NCBI RefSeq assembly: GCF_022803015.1
Contig: NZ_JAFKON010000006.1
Span: 62,001 to 126,000, forward strand
DNA length: 64,000 bases
Direction: 5' to 3'
Source of the DNA: Arthrobacter humicola
GTDB taxonomy: Bacteria > Actinomycetota > Actinomycetes > Actinomycetales > Micrococcaceae
Below are positions 8,339 to 16,749 of this stretch, one piece after another. A program made the position numbers and the translations under genes. Each line of letters starts with the position of its first letter. Within the stretch, counting starts at the first letter, position 1. The notes under the pieces were generated by a model. That model searched no databases, was not told the DNA's origin, and saw only the letters and a list, made by a program, of their open reading frames with translations.

Positions 8339-9577
8339 TTAGACCCGGCGCAGGGCGCTTCGCAGCGTTACGGCCGCCAGCGTCAGTGCGGCGGCGGCGC
8401 ACACCGTGACGAAACCGGCGACCGCGCTCTGCAGCCCGACGATCCCGGCTGCAAGCCCCAACCCGATCACCGGGAAGGCGCTGCCAAGGTACGTGATCAC
8501 ATAGACGGTGCTGATGATCTGGGCGTGCCGGGCGGCCTCCACCCTGCCGGCAACGTCGTTGAACACGGTCCGGAAGGCCACGCCCTGCCCCACGCCGGCA
8601 GTGATGCTGGCCAGAATCAGCAGCCACGGGCTGCTCCAGGCGGCGGCCGCGGCGATCAGCAGGACGGAGACGCCCAGGACGGCCAGGCCGGCGGACACGG
8701 CAAACCGTCCCCGGATGGCCAGCAGCTGGCTCAGGGCTGAGGACCCCAGCGTCAGCCCAGCCAGCAGGCCGATCAGCGGCCGCGAATCGGCGTGGACAAT
8801 CTGGGCGAAATAGCCGGGGGCCAGCGAGAGGCAGAAGCCAAAAACGGTGAAGCTCAGAAAGCCCACGGACGACGCCAGCCAGAAGGCGCCGCGCGCGTCG
8901 CTGGAAACCGAAGGCCGCCGCGGTGCCAGGACCCGCAGGGTCTGGGGACCGGCGTGCAGGCTGATGGCGGGCCGCGCCTTGAGCAGGTACAGGGGCACCA
9001 GCACGGCGGCGAGGACGATGGAGTGCAGGTAGTACGGCGTCGATGTCGGGCCCGGCAGGAGGGACAGCATCCCGCCGATTGCGGGGCCGGCCGCCACCCC
9101 GCCGGCGGAGGCCAGGAGCGTGAACCGTGAGGCCCACTCCGGCCGGCTGGGCAGCAGCTCGCGCAGGGCAGCCGAGCTGGCCCCGGTGGCGAGCGCGACG
9201 GCGACGCCCTGCAGGGCGCGCCCGGCGGAGAGCGCCACGAGGTTGCCCGCGGTGGCGAAGACAAAGCCGCCGGCCAGGCCCACCAGCACTGCCAGCACGA
9301 GGGCGGCGCGGCGGCCGATGTGGTCGGACCAGTGGCCGGCGAGGACGAGGGTGGCCACGAGCGCCAGGACGTAGGCCGAGAACGCCACCGTGACATCGAG
9401 CGCCGTGATTCCGAGTTTTGCCTGCAACAGCGGGTACAGCGGCGTCGCAAGATTTGCGCCGACGAGCAGCGTGAAGATCACAACCCCGGCCATCACGAGC
9501 CGTGCGGTGGTGGAGGCGTCCCAGCCCCAGCGGTCAGCTGTGGCCGGGCGCATGCGGAGTTCGCTAAAGACTGTCAT
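8339..9577 (-). CDS. MFS transporter
   Basis: 412-residue major facilitator with about 12 hydrophobic helices. Motif A appears as GHWSDHIGRRAALVLA between helices 2 and 3. The first helix LVMAGVVIFTLLVGANLATP and the following PLYPLLQAKLGI resemble Arthrobacter MFS proteins of unknown substrate. The ATG at 9577 has AAGGG upstream, so the 30-residue longer reading frame is not used. It is divergent from a second Lrp-type regulator with a 176-bp spacer containing dyad and direct repeats, so amino acid or related efflux is plausible but unproven. Confidence 0.88.
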   Translation of the reverse strand: MTVFSELRMRPATADRWGWDASTTARLVMAGVVIFTLLVGANLATPLYPLLQAKLGITALDVTVAFSAYVLALVATLVLAGHWSDHIGRRAALVLAVLVGLAGGFVFATAGNLVALSAGRALQGVAVALATGASSAALRELLPSRPEWASRFTLLASAGGVAAGPAIGGMLSLLPGPTSTPYYLHSIVLAAVLVPLYLLKARPAISLHAGPQTLRVLAPRRPSVSSDARGAFWLASSVGFLSFTVFGFCLSLAPGYFAQIVHADSRPLIGLLAGLTLGSSALSQLLAIRGRFAVSAGLAVLGVSVLLIAAAAAWSSPWLLILASITAGVGQGVAFRTVFNDVAGRVEAARHAQIISTVYVITYLGSAFPVIGLGLAAGIVGLQSAVAGFVTVCAAAALTLAAVTLRSALRRV

Positions 9578-9649
9578 GGCCGTGCCCTTGCAAAGTGCAG
9601 GCCGGGCTTTCCCTGTTGTGGGGGAACCGCCCGGCCCGGTTGAAAGTTT

Positions 9650-9705
9650 GGTATGTACAGAATGCAATACCAGTGATCTGCATGGCCAAAATTTGTGTCA
9701 AAATT
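9650..9705. promoter_or_regulatory. Dyad and direct repeats in the MFS/Lrp divergent region
   Basis: GGTAT (9650-9654) and ATACC (9667-9671) form a dyad with a 12-bp centre. Two identical CAAAATT blocks (9687-9693, 9699-9705) follow at a 12-bp period. The segment is AT-rich and lies between the divergent starts, so it is a likely operator for the adjacent Lrp-type protein. Confidence 0.5.
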
Positions 9706-9753
9706 GAGCAAAACAGTCATTCTCTGGCTGTCCAAGTGAACCGGAGTGATGAT

Positions 9754-10293
9754 TTGAACAGTCTGGACCCCACCGACCTGAAGATCCTGCTGGAGCTGAT
9801 CCGGGATCCGCGGATCCAGATCGGCGAGCTCAGTGACGCCCTGGGCATCGCCCGGAACACTGCCCAGTCGCGCGTGCGGCGTATGCTGCGCTCCGGTGTG
9901 CTGCACGACGGCGGCCGTGAAATCGATCTGGAGGCGGTGGGGTACGACGTCGTCGCGTTCGTGACGATCGAGGTCAACCACCGGGAACTCGACGGCGTCG
10001 TGGGGGCTTTGCGGCTGATCGCCCAGGTCCTGGAAGTCCACGAGATCTCCGGTCGCGGCGACGTCTGGTGCCGGGTGGTGGCGACGGATACGCACAATCT
10101 CCAGGCGGCCCTCCGGTCGATCCTTCGGGTCAAGGGGGTCATCCGCACCGAGACCGTCCTGGCGCTGCACACCCATATCCCGTACCGGACCGAACCGCTG
10201 ATCAGCCGGCTCGCCCAAGGCAGCGCGCTGGCTCCCGGCCGGTCCGCCTCGCGGCGGGCCGGGTCCGCCGAATTCCAGGTGGACAAAGGATAA
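9754..10293 (+). CDS. Lrp/AsnC-family transcriptional regulator
   Basis: 179-residue regulator. The helix-turn-helix LSDALGIARNTAQSRVRRML lies near residue 25-44, and a RAM-like domain follows (VVAFVTIEVNHRELDGVVGA, then EISGRGDVWCRVVATDTHNL). The TTG at 9754, with CGGAG seven bases before it, gives the canonical short Lrp start (NSLDPTDLKILLELI). In-frame GTG at 9736 and ATG at 9682 are alternatives that would place the AT-rich operator region inside the gene. Likely target: the divergent MFS gene. The corA gene starts 7 bp after its stop. Confidence 0.87.
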   Translation: MNSLDPTDLKILLELIRDPRIQIGELSDALGIARNTAQSRVRRMLRSGVLHDGGREIDLEAVGYDVVAFVTIEVNHRELDGVVGALRLIAQVLEVHEISGRGDVWCRVVATDTHNLQAALRSILRVKGVIRTETVLALHTHIPYRTEPLISRLAQGSALAPGRSASRRAGSAEFQVDKG

Positions 10294-10300
10294 TGTCCCG

Positions 10301-11296
10301 GTGACTATCATCGACAACGCCGTCTACGTTGACGGCATCCGCAGCGCCGAGCCGCGGAACCTCGAGCAGACTTTCGAGACCCTGACCGAGCACGGGGGCA
10401 TGGCCTGGATCGGCCTGTACCGGCCGACCACTGAGGAAATGGCGGCCGTGGCGGCCGAATTCAACCTGCACGGGCTGGCGGTGGAGGACGCGATCTCCGC
10501 CCATCAGCGCCCCAAACTGGAACGCTACGACGACAACCTGTTCACTGTGCTCCGGCCCGCCCGGTACCTGGACGAGACCGAAACCGTGGAGTTCGGCGAG
10601 CTCCACGTCTTCACGGGGCGCAACTTCGTGGTCACCGTCCGGCACGCCGAGACGAAAGTCGTGGGCCAGGTCCGGCGCCGGATGGAGGGCCGGCCCGATC
10701 TGCTGCGCCACGGGCCCGAGGCCGTCCTGTACGCACTCATGGACCAGGTGGTGGATGACTACGGTCCCGTGGTGGCCGGGCTGGAAAACGACATCGACGA
10801 GATCGAGGACCAGCTCTTCAGCGGCGACGCCCTGGTGTCCCGGAGGATCTACGAGCTCGCCCGGGAAGTCATCCATTTCCAGCGCGCCATCCATCCGCTC
10901 CCGGCTATGATGCAACAGCTCCGCCGGGGCTTCGAGAAGTACCGGGTGGACATTGAACTGCAGCACAGCCTGCGCGACGTCGAGGACCACGTGGAGCGGC
11001 TGATTTCCCGCGCCGATTCGTTCCGTGACCTGCTGCAGAATGCGCTCACCCTGGACGGAACCCTGACCGCCAACCGCCAGAACGAGGCCAGCGCGGAACA
11101 AAACGAACAGGTCAAGAAGATCTCGTCGTGGGCCGCGATCTTCTTCGCTCCGACATTTGTGGCCGGACTGTATGGCATGAACTTCGACAACATGCCGGAA
11201 CTGCACTGGACGCTTGGCTACCCGATGGCAATCGCGCTCATGGCCGGCACGGCGGCGCTGATGTACGCCATCTTCAAGAAGAAGGGCTGGCTCTAG
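10301..11296 (+). CDS. corA: CorA-family magnesium/cobalt transporter
   Basis: 331-residue inner-membrane divalent-cation channel. A large cytoplasmic domain (about residues 1-265) is followed by two C-terminal helices. The signature YGMNFDNMPEL near residue 291 closes the first helix, and KKKGWL ends the protein. The GMN motif and the positively charged tail are diagnostic for CorA. The start is GTG with AAAGGA ten bases upstream. Its stop codon overlaps the stop of the convergent membrane-protein gene inside a shared CTAG. Confidence 0.94.
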   Translation: MTIIDNAVYVDGIRSAEPRNLEQTFETLTEHGGMAWIGLYRPTTEEMAAVAAEFNLHGLAVEDAISAHQRPKLERYDDNLFTVLRPARYLDETETVEFGELHVFTGRNFVVTVRHAETKVVGQVRRRMEGRPDLLRHGPEAVLYALMDQVVDDYGPVVAGLENDIDEIEDQLFSGDALVSRRIYELAREVIHFQRAIHPLPAMMQQLRRGFEKYRVDIELQHSLRDVEDHVERLISRADSFRDLLQNALTLDGTLTANRQNEASAEQNEQVKKISSWAAIFFAPTFVAGLYGMNFDNMPELHWTLGYPMAIALMAGTAALMYAIFKKKGWL

Positions 11297-11616
11297 CCGG
11301 AGGCGCGGCGGTGCCGGACCTGGACCATGAGCCGTCGGAACGCCAGGACGAAGACGACCTCGATGAGCACCATCAGCCCGAGCAGCAGCCACTTCCCGCT
11401 GCCGATGAAAACGATGGCCCCGGTGAGGACCAGAATGCTCCCCAGCGCCAGGGAGTAGACGGCAAATCCGAGGGCTACCCTGGCGCTGCGGACGCCGGTG
11501 CGGAAGCCGAAGCCCTGCGGTTCCCCACCGGGGTACCCCGCAACCCGGTCCGGACCGGCGGGCTGGAGCTTGTCGAACTCCTCCCACGGGTCGCGGTCCT
11601 GCTGCTGATTGGTCAT
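11293..11616 (-). CDS. Small two-helix membrane protein, function unknown
   Basis: 107-residue protein. A polar N-terminal half (QQQDRDPWEEFDKLQPAG...) is followed by two hydrophobic segments, VALGFAVYSLALGSILVLTG and WLLLGLMVLIEVVFVLAF, and a basic tail. I do not recognise a family. The ATG at 11616 is chosen because the frame upstream of it is unlike a protein start. It converges on corA with stop codons sharing CTAG. Confidence 0.75.
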   Translation of the reverse strand: MTNQQQDRDPWEEFDKLQPAGPDRVAGYPGGEPQGFGFRTGVRSARVALGFAVYSLALGSILVLTGAIVFIGSGKWLLLGLMVLIEVVFVLAFRRLMVQVRHRRASG

Positions 11617-11723
11617 GTTTCCATTATCCCGCGGACCCGAAGCGCCGCACCTCTGAGACCGAACCGTTGGACACTTTCGCGCTGAAACATTTTCGTGCCG
11701 AAGCATTTTCGTGCCGTCACGAC

Positions 11724-11756
11724 GACGGGGCCCGGACCAGTGGTCCGGGCCCCGTC
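11724..11756 (-). terminator. Perfect 16-bp hairpin, likely terminator
   Basis: Two 16-base arms (11724-11739 and 11741-11756) are exact reverse complements with a single central base. It lies 18 bp past the stop of the acidic secreted-protein gene in its direction of transcription. No T-run follows on either side. Confidence 0.6.
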
Positions 11757-11773
11757 ATTGCATGCCTTTTGGG

Positions 11774-12451
11774 CTACTTGCTGTGGCCGTGCCCGCCCGA
11801 GTCGCCGCGCTTGCTGGTCTTGGCGGCGTGATCGCTTTCAAGACCGGCCGGCGCGGCACGGTGTTCGGCGGCCTTGGCCTGGCTGGCCGCGCGGTGCTCG
11901 GCGGCGTTGGCCTGGCCGGCCGCACGGTGTTCAGCGGCATTCTGGTGTGCCCATCCGCTGTTGCCGTTCGAAGCGTGGGACGCGTCGGCTTCCGGCGCGT
12001 CGGCCGAATTCTTCGCATCGTCTTCGGCGGGTGCCGGGGCCGGAGCAGCGGGGGCCGGGGCTGCGGGGGCCGGGGCCGCAGGCTCCTGCGCGTCCGCGAC
12101 GTCTTCCGCGCCCTGGTCGTCCGCGTCAGACTCTGCGCCCTGATCGTCCGCCTCCTGGTCATCCGACTCAGCCGGATCGGCCGGTTCAGACGATTCAGAC
12201 GATTCGTGATCGGCGGCTTCCTCGTCGGCGGCTTCCTGGTCGCCCACTACCGGAGTCTCCGAACCGGCCGGCTCGGCCGGGTCAGAGGTTTCGGTGCCGG
12301 TCGCCGTCATGGTTGACGTCGGGTCAGCCGGGAGATTGGTGGTCGCGGTGGCCGCCGCTGCGCCGGCGCCGCCAGTGACGACGACGGAGGCCACTACTAC
12401 TGCCTTGCCTGTGGTGCCCAGAGCACTGAGCCAGCCGATGATTCCTGCCAC
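11774..12451 (-). CDS. Acidic low-complexity exported protein, function unknown
   Basis: 225 residues. One N-terminal hydrophobic segment (about residues 14-37, AVVVASVVVTGGAGAAAATA) could act as a signal or anchor. A long Asp/Glu/Ala-rich linker follows, then a Pro-Ala run (APAPAAPAPAAPAPAPAE). The C-terminus has three near-identical copies of AAEHRAA-x-QA-x and then a Lys/His-rich end (GGHGHSK). It looks like a surface-exposed disordered protein. No enzyme motif is visible. The composition-driven frames on the other strand are shadows. Confidence 0.7.
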   Translation of the reverse strand: MAGIIGWLSALGTTGKAVVVASVVVTGGAGAAAATATTNLPADPTSTMTATGTETSDPAEPAGSETPVVGDQEAADEEAADHESSESSEPADPAESDDQEADDQGAESDADDQGAEDVADAQEPAAPAPAAPAPAAPAPAPAEDDAKNSADAPEADASHASNGNSGWAHQNAAEHRAAGQANAAEHRAASQAKAAEHRAAPAGLESDHAAKTSKRGDSGGHGHSK

Positions 12452-12617
12452 GGGAGATTTTTTTCAAAGCGGATATGAGACCGCTGCCGTCCCCCCGGTC
12501 GGCAGCCTGCGCCACAGTACCGCTCGAAAACGACGAATTGTCGGCCCTTTAGCCGCTCATGCCACATCCTGAGCCAATGCTGAGCAAACACTGAGGCTCG
12601 GGGCAATCACCACGCCC

Positions 12618-14210
12618 TTAGGCCGCGCGTACGTCGACCTCGCCGGGTTCTGCGCCGTCGGTGCCGAAGACCAGCTGACGGGTGGCGATCTTCTCGGTGA
12701 AGAAGCGGTCGTGGCTGACCACGACGACCGCGCCGGGGAAGTGGAGCAGTGCCCGCTCCATCACCTGGGTGCTGGACATGTCCAGGTGGTTGGTGGGCTC
12801 GTCCAAGAGCAGCACCGAGGCCCCGGACAGCAGGCACTGGGCCATGGCGACGCGGGCTTTCTGTCCGCCGGAGAGGTTCCCGATCTTCTGTTTGAGGTCG
12901 GCCTCGGAGAACTGGAACATGGCGAGGAACCTGTTGACGGACTTCTTCGTGGCGCTGAAGGCCAGGCTGTCCGGCAGCGCGTTGACCGCGTGCGAAACGG
13001 TGTCGGCGTCGTCGAGCTCTTCCAGCATTTTGTTGTAGGAAACAAAACCCGGCCCCTTCGCCCAGACCACTTCACCGGAATCCGCCGGTTCCTCCCCGGT
13101 CAGCACTTTCAGCAGCGTGGACTTGCCGCTGCCGTTGGAGCCCAGGACCACAATCCTGTTGCCGCGGCGGATCTCAAAGCTCAGGTCTTCGAACAAGACC
13201 TTGTCGCCATAGGACTTGCCCAGTCCTTCGACCCGGCAGAGGACATCCTTCACGTGCAGGCCGCCGTAGATCTCGGTGACGATCTGGTCCACGGGACGTG
13301 GTGTCCGCGCTTTCTTGATCTTGGCCAGCTGGTTCCCCAACCCGCGGCTGGCGGCCTTGGCGGCCTCCCGGCGGTCGGCAATGCCCTCCGCTTCAAAAGC
13401 CAGGAGCTCGGACTCATGGACGAACTGCGCCTCGAGCGTCTTGAGCCGGAACTGCTTCTGGACCACGTACTCGGCGAAGTTTCCGGGGTACTCGTGCAGG
13501 TGGAAGTTTTCCACCTCGAGGATCCGGGTGACCACCGCATCGAGGAACTTCCTGTCGTGCGAGACGATGATCGCGGCGCCGCGGTAGTCGCGGAACCAGT
13601 TTTCGAGCCATTCGACACCGGCCACGTCGAGGTAGTTGGTGGGTTCATCCAGCAGCAGGACGTCCGGGCCCTCCAACAGGATCTTGGCCAGGGCGGCGCG
13701 GTTGCGCCACCCGCCGGAGAGTTCGTCAATCGCGCACGTGCGGTGGGCGTCGCTGAACCCCAGCGTGGTCAGGACTGTGTCGATGCGCCGCTGGTAATCC
13801 CATCCGTCGAGGCGGTCCATGGCCTCGAACAGCTCGGCCTGGCGCCGGATCAGCCGGTCCAGCTCCGCCTCGGCGGGGTCAGCCGCAATGGCGGCGTCGA
13901 TGGCTGCCAGCTCGGCCTCGGCAGCCTTGATTTCGACAAACAGTCCGTCAAGGACCGCAAGGATGGTTGCCTCGCCGTCGAGCTCGGAAAACTGGGAGAA
14001 GTACCCCACCCTGGTTCCCTGATCCACGGTGACCGTTCCCGTATCCGGGGAGACCTGGTCCAGGACGAGCTTGAGGATGGAGGTCTTCCCGGAGCCGTTC
14101 TTGCCGATCAGGCCCACCCGGTCCCCGGGCTCCAGACGGAAGTACGCCTCGCGGAGGATCTGTGTGTTGTCGAAGCGGACGCTGACGTCGTGCAGCCGGA
14201 CCAGGCTCAC
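12618..14210 (-). CDS. ABC-F family ATP-binding protein
   Basis: 530-residue cytosolic protein with two ABC domains and no membrane segments. The first Walker A is GLIGKNGSGKT (near 33) with signature LSGGWRNRAALAK. The second is VVLGSNGSGKST (near 353) with LSGGQKARVAMAQ. Both halves have LLLDEPTN. The linker between domains is charged and helical (about residues 235-310), as in ribosome-associated ABC-F factors. These rescue stalled or antibiotic-blocked ribosomes; which type this is cannot be told. Its start overlaps the stop of the YqeY-like gene by 4 bp, so the two are translationally coupled. Confidence 0.92.
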   Translation of the reverse strand: MSLVRLHDVSVRFDNTQILREAYFRLEPGDRVGLIGKNGSGKTSILKLVLDQVSPDTGTVTVDQGTRVGYFSQFSELDGEATILAVLDGLFVEIKAAEAELAAIDAAIAADPAEAELDRLIRRQAELFEAMDRLDGWDYQRRIDTVLTTLGFSDAHRTCAIDELSGGWRNRAALAKILLEGPDVLLLDEPTNYLDVAGVEWLENWFRDYRGAAIIVSHDRKFLDAVVTRILEVENFHLHEYPGNFAEYVVQKQFRLKTLEAQFVHESELLAFEAEGIADRREAAKAASRGLGNQLAKIKKARTPRPVDQIVTEIYGGLHVKDVLCRVEGLGKSYGDKVLFEDLSFEIRRGNRIVVLGSNGSGKSTLLKVLTGEEPADSGEVVWAKGPGFVSYNKMLEELDDADTVSHAVNALPDSLAFSATKKSVNRFLAMFQFSEADLKQKIGNLSGGQKARVAMAQCLLSGASVLLLDEPTNHLDMSSTQVMERALLHFPGAVVVVSHDRFFTEKIATRQLVFGTDGAEPGEVDVRAA

Positions 14211-14677
14211 TGCTGCGCGAGACGGTTGCGGACGATTTCGCTGACGGTCTTGCCGTCAAAACGCCCGGCCACCGTGGCGGTGACGGGCTTCATCACTGCC
14301 CCCAACTGACGCATGGACAGCCCGACGCCGTCGGCCTTGAGCGCCGCGATGGCCTCGTCCACGATCGTCTCGACTTCCGCCGCGGTCAGTGGCTTGGGCA
14401 GGTAGGCCTCGATCACCTCGGCCTCGGCGATCTCGGCCGCGGCGCGCTCGGCTTCGCCGGCCTCGGTGTAGATGCGGGCCGTGTCGCGGCGTTTGGCGGC
14501 TTCCTTTTGCAGGAGTGCGGTCACCTGTGCGTCGTCCAGCACGATTGGCGTCTTGCCCGATTTCTCCCGGGTTTCGATCTCGCCCAGGACGTTGCGCACA
14601 GTGGTCAGGGCAACCTTGTTGCGGTCCTTCATGTGGCTCACGACGTCGGCGTGCAGGCGTTCTTTCAGGGTGGTCAT
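14207..14677 (-). CDS. GatB/YqeY domain protein
   Basis: 156 residues, the normal size of stand-alone YqeY proteins, which resemble the tRNA-binding tail domain of GatB. It opens with MTTLKERLHADVVSHMKDRN and contains the conserved R-N-V-L-G-E-I helix, EAYLPKPLT and SMRQLGAVMKPV. Its role is probably linked to tRNA or amidotransferase function but is not established. The start has GAGGAGAAC immediately upstream. It overlaps the ABC-F gene by 4 bp. Confidence 0.92.
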   Translation of the reverse strand: MTTLKERLHADVVSHMKDRNKVALTTVRNVLGEIETREKSGKTPIVLDDAQVTALLQKEAAKRRDTARIYTEAGEAERAAAEIAEAEVIEAYLPKPLTAAEVETIVDEAIAALKADGVGLSMRQLGAVMKPVTATVAGRFDGKTVSEIVRNRLAQQ

Positions 14678-14702
14678 AGTTCTCCTCGTGTTGTTAACAA
14701 GG

Positions 14703-15071
14703 CTAGCGGCAGAACCCGTTGGCCCCGATCGCCGAGATGATCCGCTGGGCGTCGTCGTCCGGGAGGGCGGGGACGTCCCCGCTGAACTCAGTCTTTGCGG
14801 CAGCGATGAGTTGGTCCGCGGTCGATTGCCCCAGCAGTCGGCCGCACAGGCGGCGGGCCTTGTCGATTGCCTGGTCGTCTGGCAGGCGGGGGTTGATCTT
14901 GGCCAGCGCGGCCAGCAGGGCTTCCTGCTGGGCAGGGTCAGGCTTGGGCAGCGACGCCGGCAGGCCCGCCGCAGGGGTCCCGGCGGACGGTTCGGGGCTC
15001 GGGGAGGCGGAACAGGCCGCGGTCAGCAGAACAGACAGCAGGGCCAGGGCGATCGGGGTGGTGTTCTTCAT
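14703..15071 (-). CDS. Small putative lipoprotein (DUF732-like)
   Basis: 122 residues. The N-terminus MKNTTPIALALLSVLLTAAC is a lipoprotein-type signal ending at Cys20, although Thr rather than Leu sits at -3 of the lipobox. A Ser/Pro/Ala linker follows, then a small helical domain with two cysteines (ARRLCGRLLG, IGANGFC) that resembles the actinobacterial DUF732 fold. Function unknown. The start at 15071 is chosen because it begins the signal peptide; the 26 residues upstream are not protein-like. Confidence 0.75.
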   Translation of the reverse strand: MKNTTPIALALLSVLLTAACSASPSPEPSAGTPAAGLPASLPKPDPAQQEALLAALAKINPRLPDDQAIDKARRLCGRLLGQSTADQLIAAAKTEFSGDVPALPDDDAQRIISAIGANGFCR

Positions 15072-15323
15072 CGGTGGTGGCCTTGTCTGCGCTGGATGTC
15101 TATCTTGGATGCCTGCGCTGGATTCGGCTGCTTTGCCGCTGGATTGCACGATGGTCTTGCCGCGCGGATTGCTGCGCCGGCGCGGCCACGGCGCCGTTCA
15201 CGCAGGTTCACACCATCTCATGAAATCACCGGCGTTCCGTACAGTGACCGGTCGGGAGCGCCGAACCACGCCGCGCCCGCCACGCCGCCTGCCACTGTCC
15301 GGGCCGCGGCTTAGGCTGGTCGC

Positions 15324-15839
15324 ATGCCGTCAACACCAGCTCCGTCTCCGGTTCCGGTTGAAGTCCTCCTCCACACCGGGCCGGCCGAGTGGTGGCAGAT
15401 CGTTGCCGCGCTTGCCCCTGTTGCTGTACTTGTAGCGGCAGCCGTGGGAGCGTTCATGGCCTGGCGGACTCTGCGCCAGAAGGCCGTCGCCGACGACCGG
15501 GCCGAGTGGTGGAAACGGACCCAATGGGCGCTGGACCGTGCCCTGGACGAGGACGGGGACAGCAAAGCCCTGGGGCTGGCAGCGCTGGATGTGCTCGCCC
15601 GCAGCGAGTTGGCCCGCAACGAGGAGCTTGAGCTTCTGGACATCGCGTGGGAGTCCGTGAGCGGGGCCAGGGAAAGCACAGGCAACGGGCAGCACATCAC
15701 TGCGCAGGTTACCGGCCCGGCGGCCCTCTCGCATCACCGGGTTCGGGTCGCCGCCGCCAGGCTGCGGGTCAGACTGGACGACCGGCTCGGCCGCACAACC
15801 CCTCCCGGCACCGCGGCCCTGGCCAAGGAAGCGCTCTAG
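15324..15839 (+). CDS. Single-pass membrane protein, function unknown
   Basis: 171 residues. A short N-terminal part leads into one clear helix, WWQIVAALAPVAVLVAAAVG (about residues 23-45). A cytoplasmic helical region of about 110 residues follows (DRAEWWKRTQWALDRALDED, then ALGLAALDVLARSELARNEE). The family is not recognised. The stop codon shares CTAG with the stop of the convergent GNAT gene. Confidence 0.75.
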   Translation: MPSTPAPSPVPVEVLLHTGPAEWWQIVAALAPVAVLVAAAVGAFMAWRTLRQKAVADDRAEWWKRTQWALDRALDEDGDSKALGLAALDVLARSELARNEELELLDIAWESVSGARESTGNGQHITAQVTGPAALSHHRVRVAAARLRVRLDDRLGRTTPPGTAALAKEAL

Positions 15840-16465
15840 CCGCGCCTGGCGCTGCCCTCGAGTGGCAGCACCAGCATGACGGCCGCGCAGACGCACCCGG
15901 CGCCGCAGAGGGGGCAGAGGTAGCCGGCTGCCTGCTGGTCGTCCGCCCAGAAGGCGGGGATCGTGGCCACCTGCGCAAAACCGGCCCGCTCCAGCATCCC
16001 CAGGGAAGAGTGCTGGGGATCGGCCGAGACCCAGGACGCGGACACGGCATCGTGGCAGCCGCGGGCCTTCAGGAAGTCCAGGCTGGCGGCGAGCATGATC
16101 GAGCCGATGCCCGTCCCCCTGGCTGCGGGCGCGACGACGATGGACTTCAACTCCCCAACCCGGCGGCCGTCCAGGCCGGCGTCGACCCCGGTGATGCGCA
16201 GGCGGTCCTGCAGTACGGCGTGGGACGCACGGTCCAGGACGTGGGCGGTCGCCGCGCCCAGGAGCCCGCCGTCCCGGCCGCGGGCACGGATAAGGACTCC
16301 CCCGCCATCGGCTGTGAGTTGCGCCAGAGCTGATGGCTGAGTGAAACCGGAGCCGAGGGATTCGTTGAGGAGCGCTGCCGCTTCGCTGGCCACGGCGGGT
16401 CCCGGTGCGCCGACGTGCAGGATGACGTTCGGCGCCGCCCGGGTGCCCATCGTTGCGGCTCCCAT
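15836..16465 (-). CDS. GNAT-family N-acetyltransferase with a Cys-rich tail
   Basis: 209 residues. The acetyl-CoA loop VAPAARGTGIGS is near residue 112, preceded by the beta-4 strand VGELKSIV, and followed by LDFLKARGCHDAV. The C-terminal 30 residues carry CPLCGAGCVC, a possible small metal-binding knuckle that is not part of the standard GNAT fold. Substrate unknown. It converges on the membrane-protein gene with overlapping stops. Confidence 0.8.
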   Translation of the reverse strand: MGAATMGTRAAPNVILHVGAPGPAVASEAAALLNESLGSGFTQPSALAQLTADGGGVLIRARGRDGGLLGAATAHVLDRASHAVLQDRLRITGVDAGLDGRRVGELKSIVVAPAARGTGIGSIMLAASLDFLKARGCHDAVSASWVSADPQHSSLGMLERAGFAQVATIPAFWADDQQAAGYLCPLCGAGCVCAAVMLVLPLEGSARRG

Positions 16466-16630
16466 GTTTGCTCCTCATCGGCGGCCATCAGTCGGCGGGC
16501 ATTAGTACGCACCATCGCAAGTACGCACCATCGCATCGCCCGGAACCGGGCAGGGACGCCGAGGGCGGCCAGCAATGTCATTTCACGCACTCATTCGCGC
16601 ACTCAACGGTACAAAAACCCTTGAAATCTG

Positions 16631-16703
16631 TGGAGCTAAGGAGATTCGAACTCCTGACCTCTTCGATGCGAACGAAGCGCTCTACCAACTGAGCTATAGC
16701 CCC
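16631..16703 (-). tRNA. tRNA-Ala (anticodon CGC)
   Basis: The 73-nt cloverleaf is complete: acceptor GGGGCTA/TAGCTCC with the alanine-specific G3:U70 pair, D-arm GCTCAGTTGGTAGAGC, anticodon arm CTTCG-TTCGCAT-CGAAG with U33 and anticodon CGC, and T-arm AGGAG-TTCGAAT-CTCCT. The discriminator is A73. CCA is not encoded. It reads GCG codons, which are abundant in such a GC-rich genome. Confidence 0.96.
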
Positions 16704-16749
16704 GAAGCAACGCCGGTCCTGACGGAACGGCGTTGCCGGTGTCCCTAGG

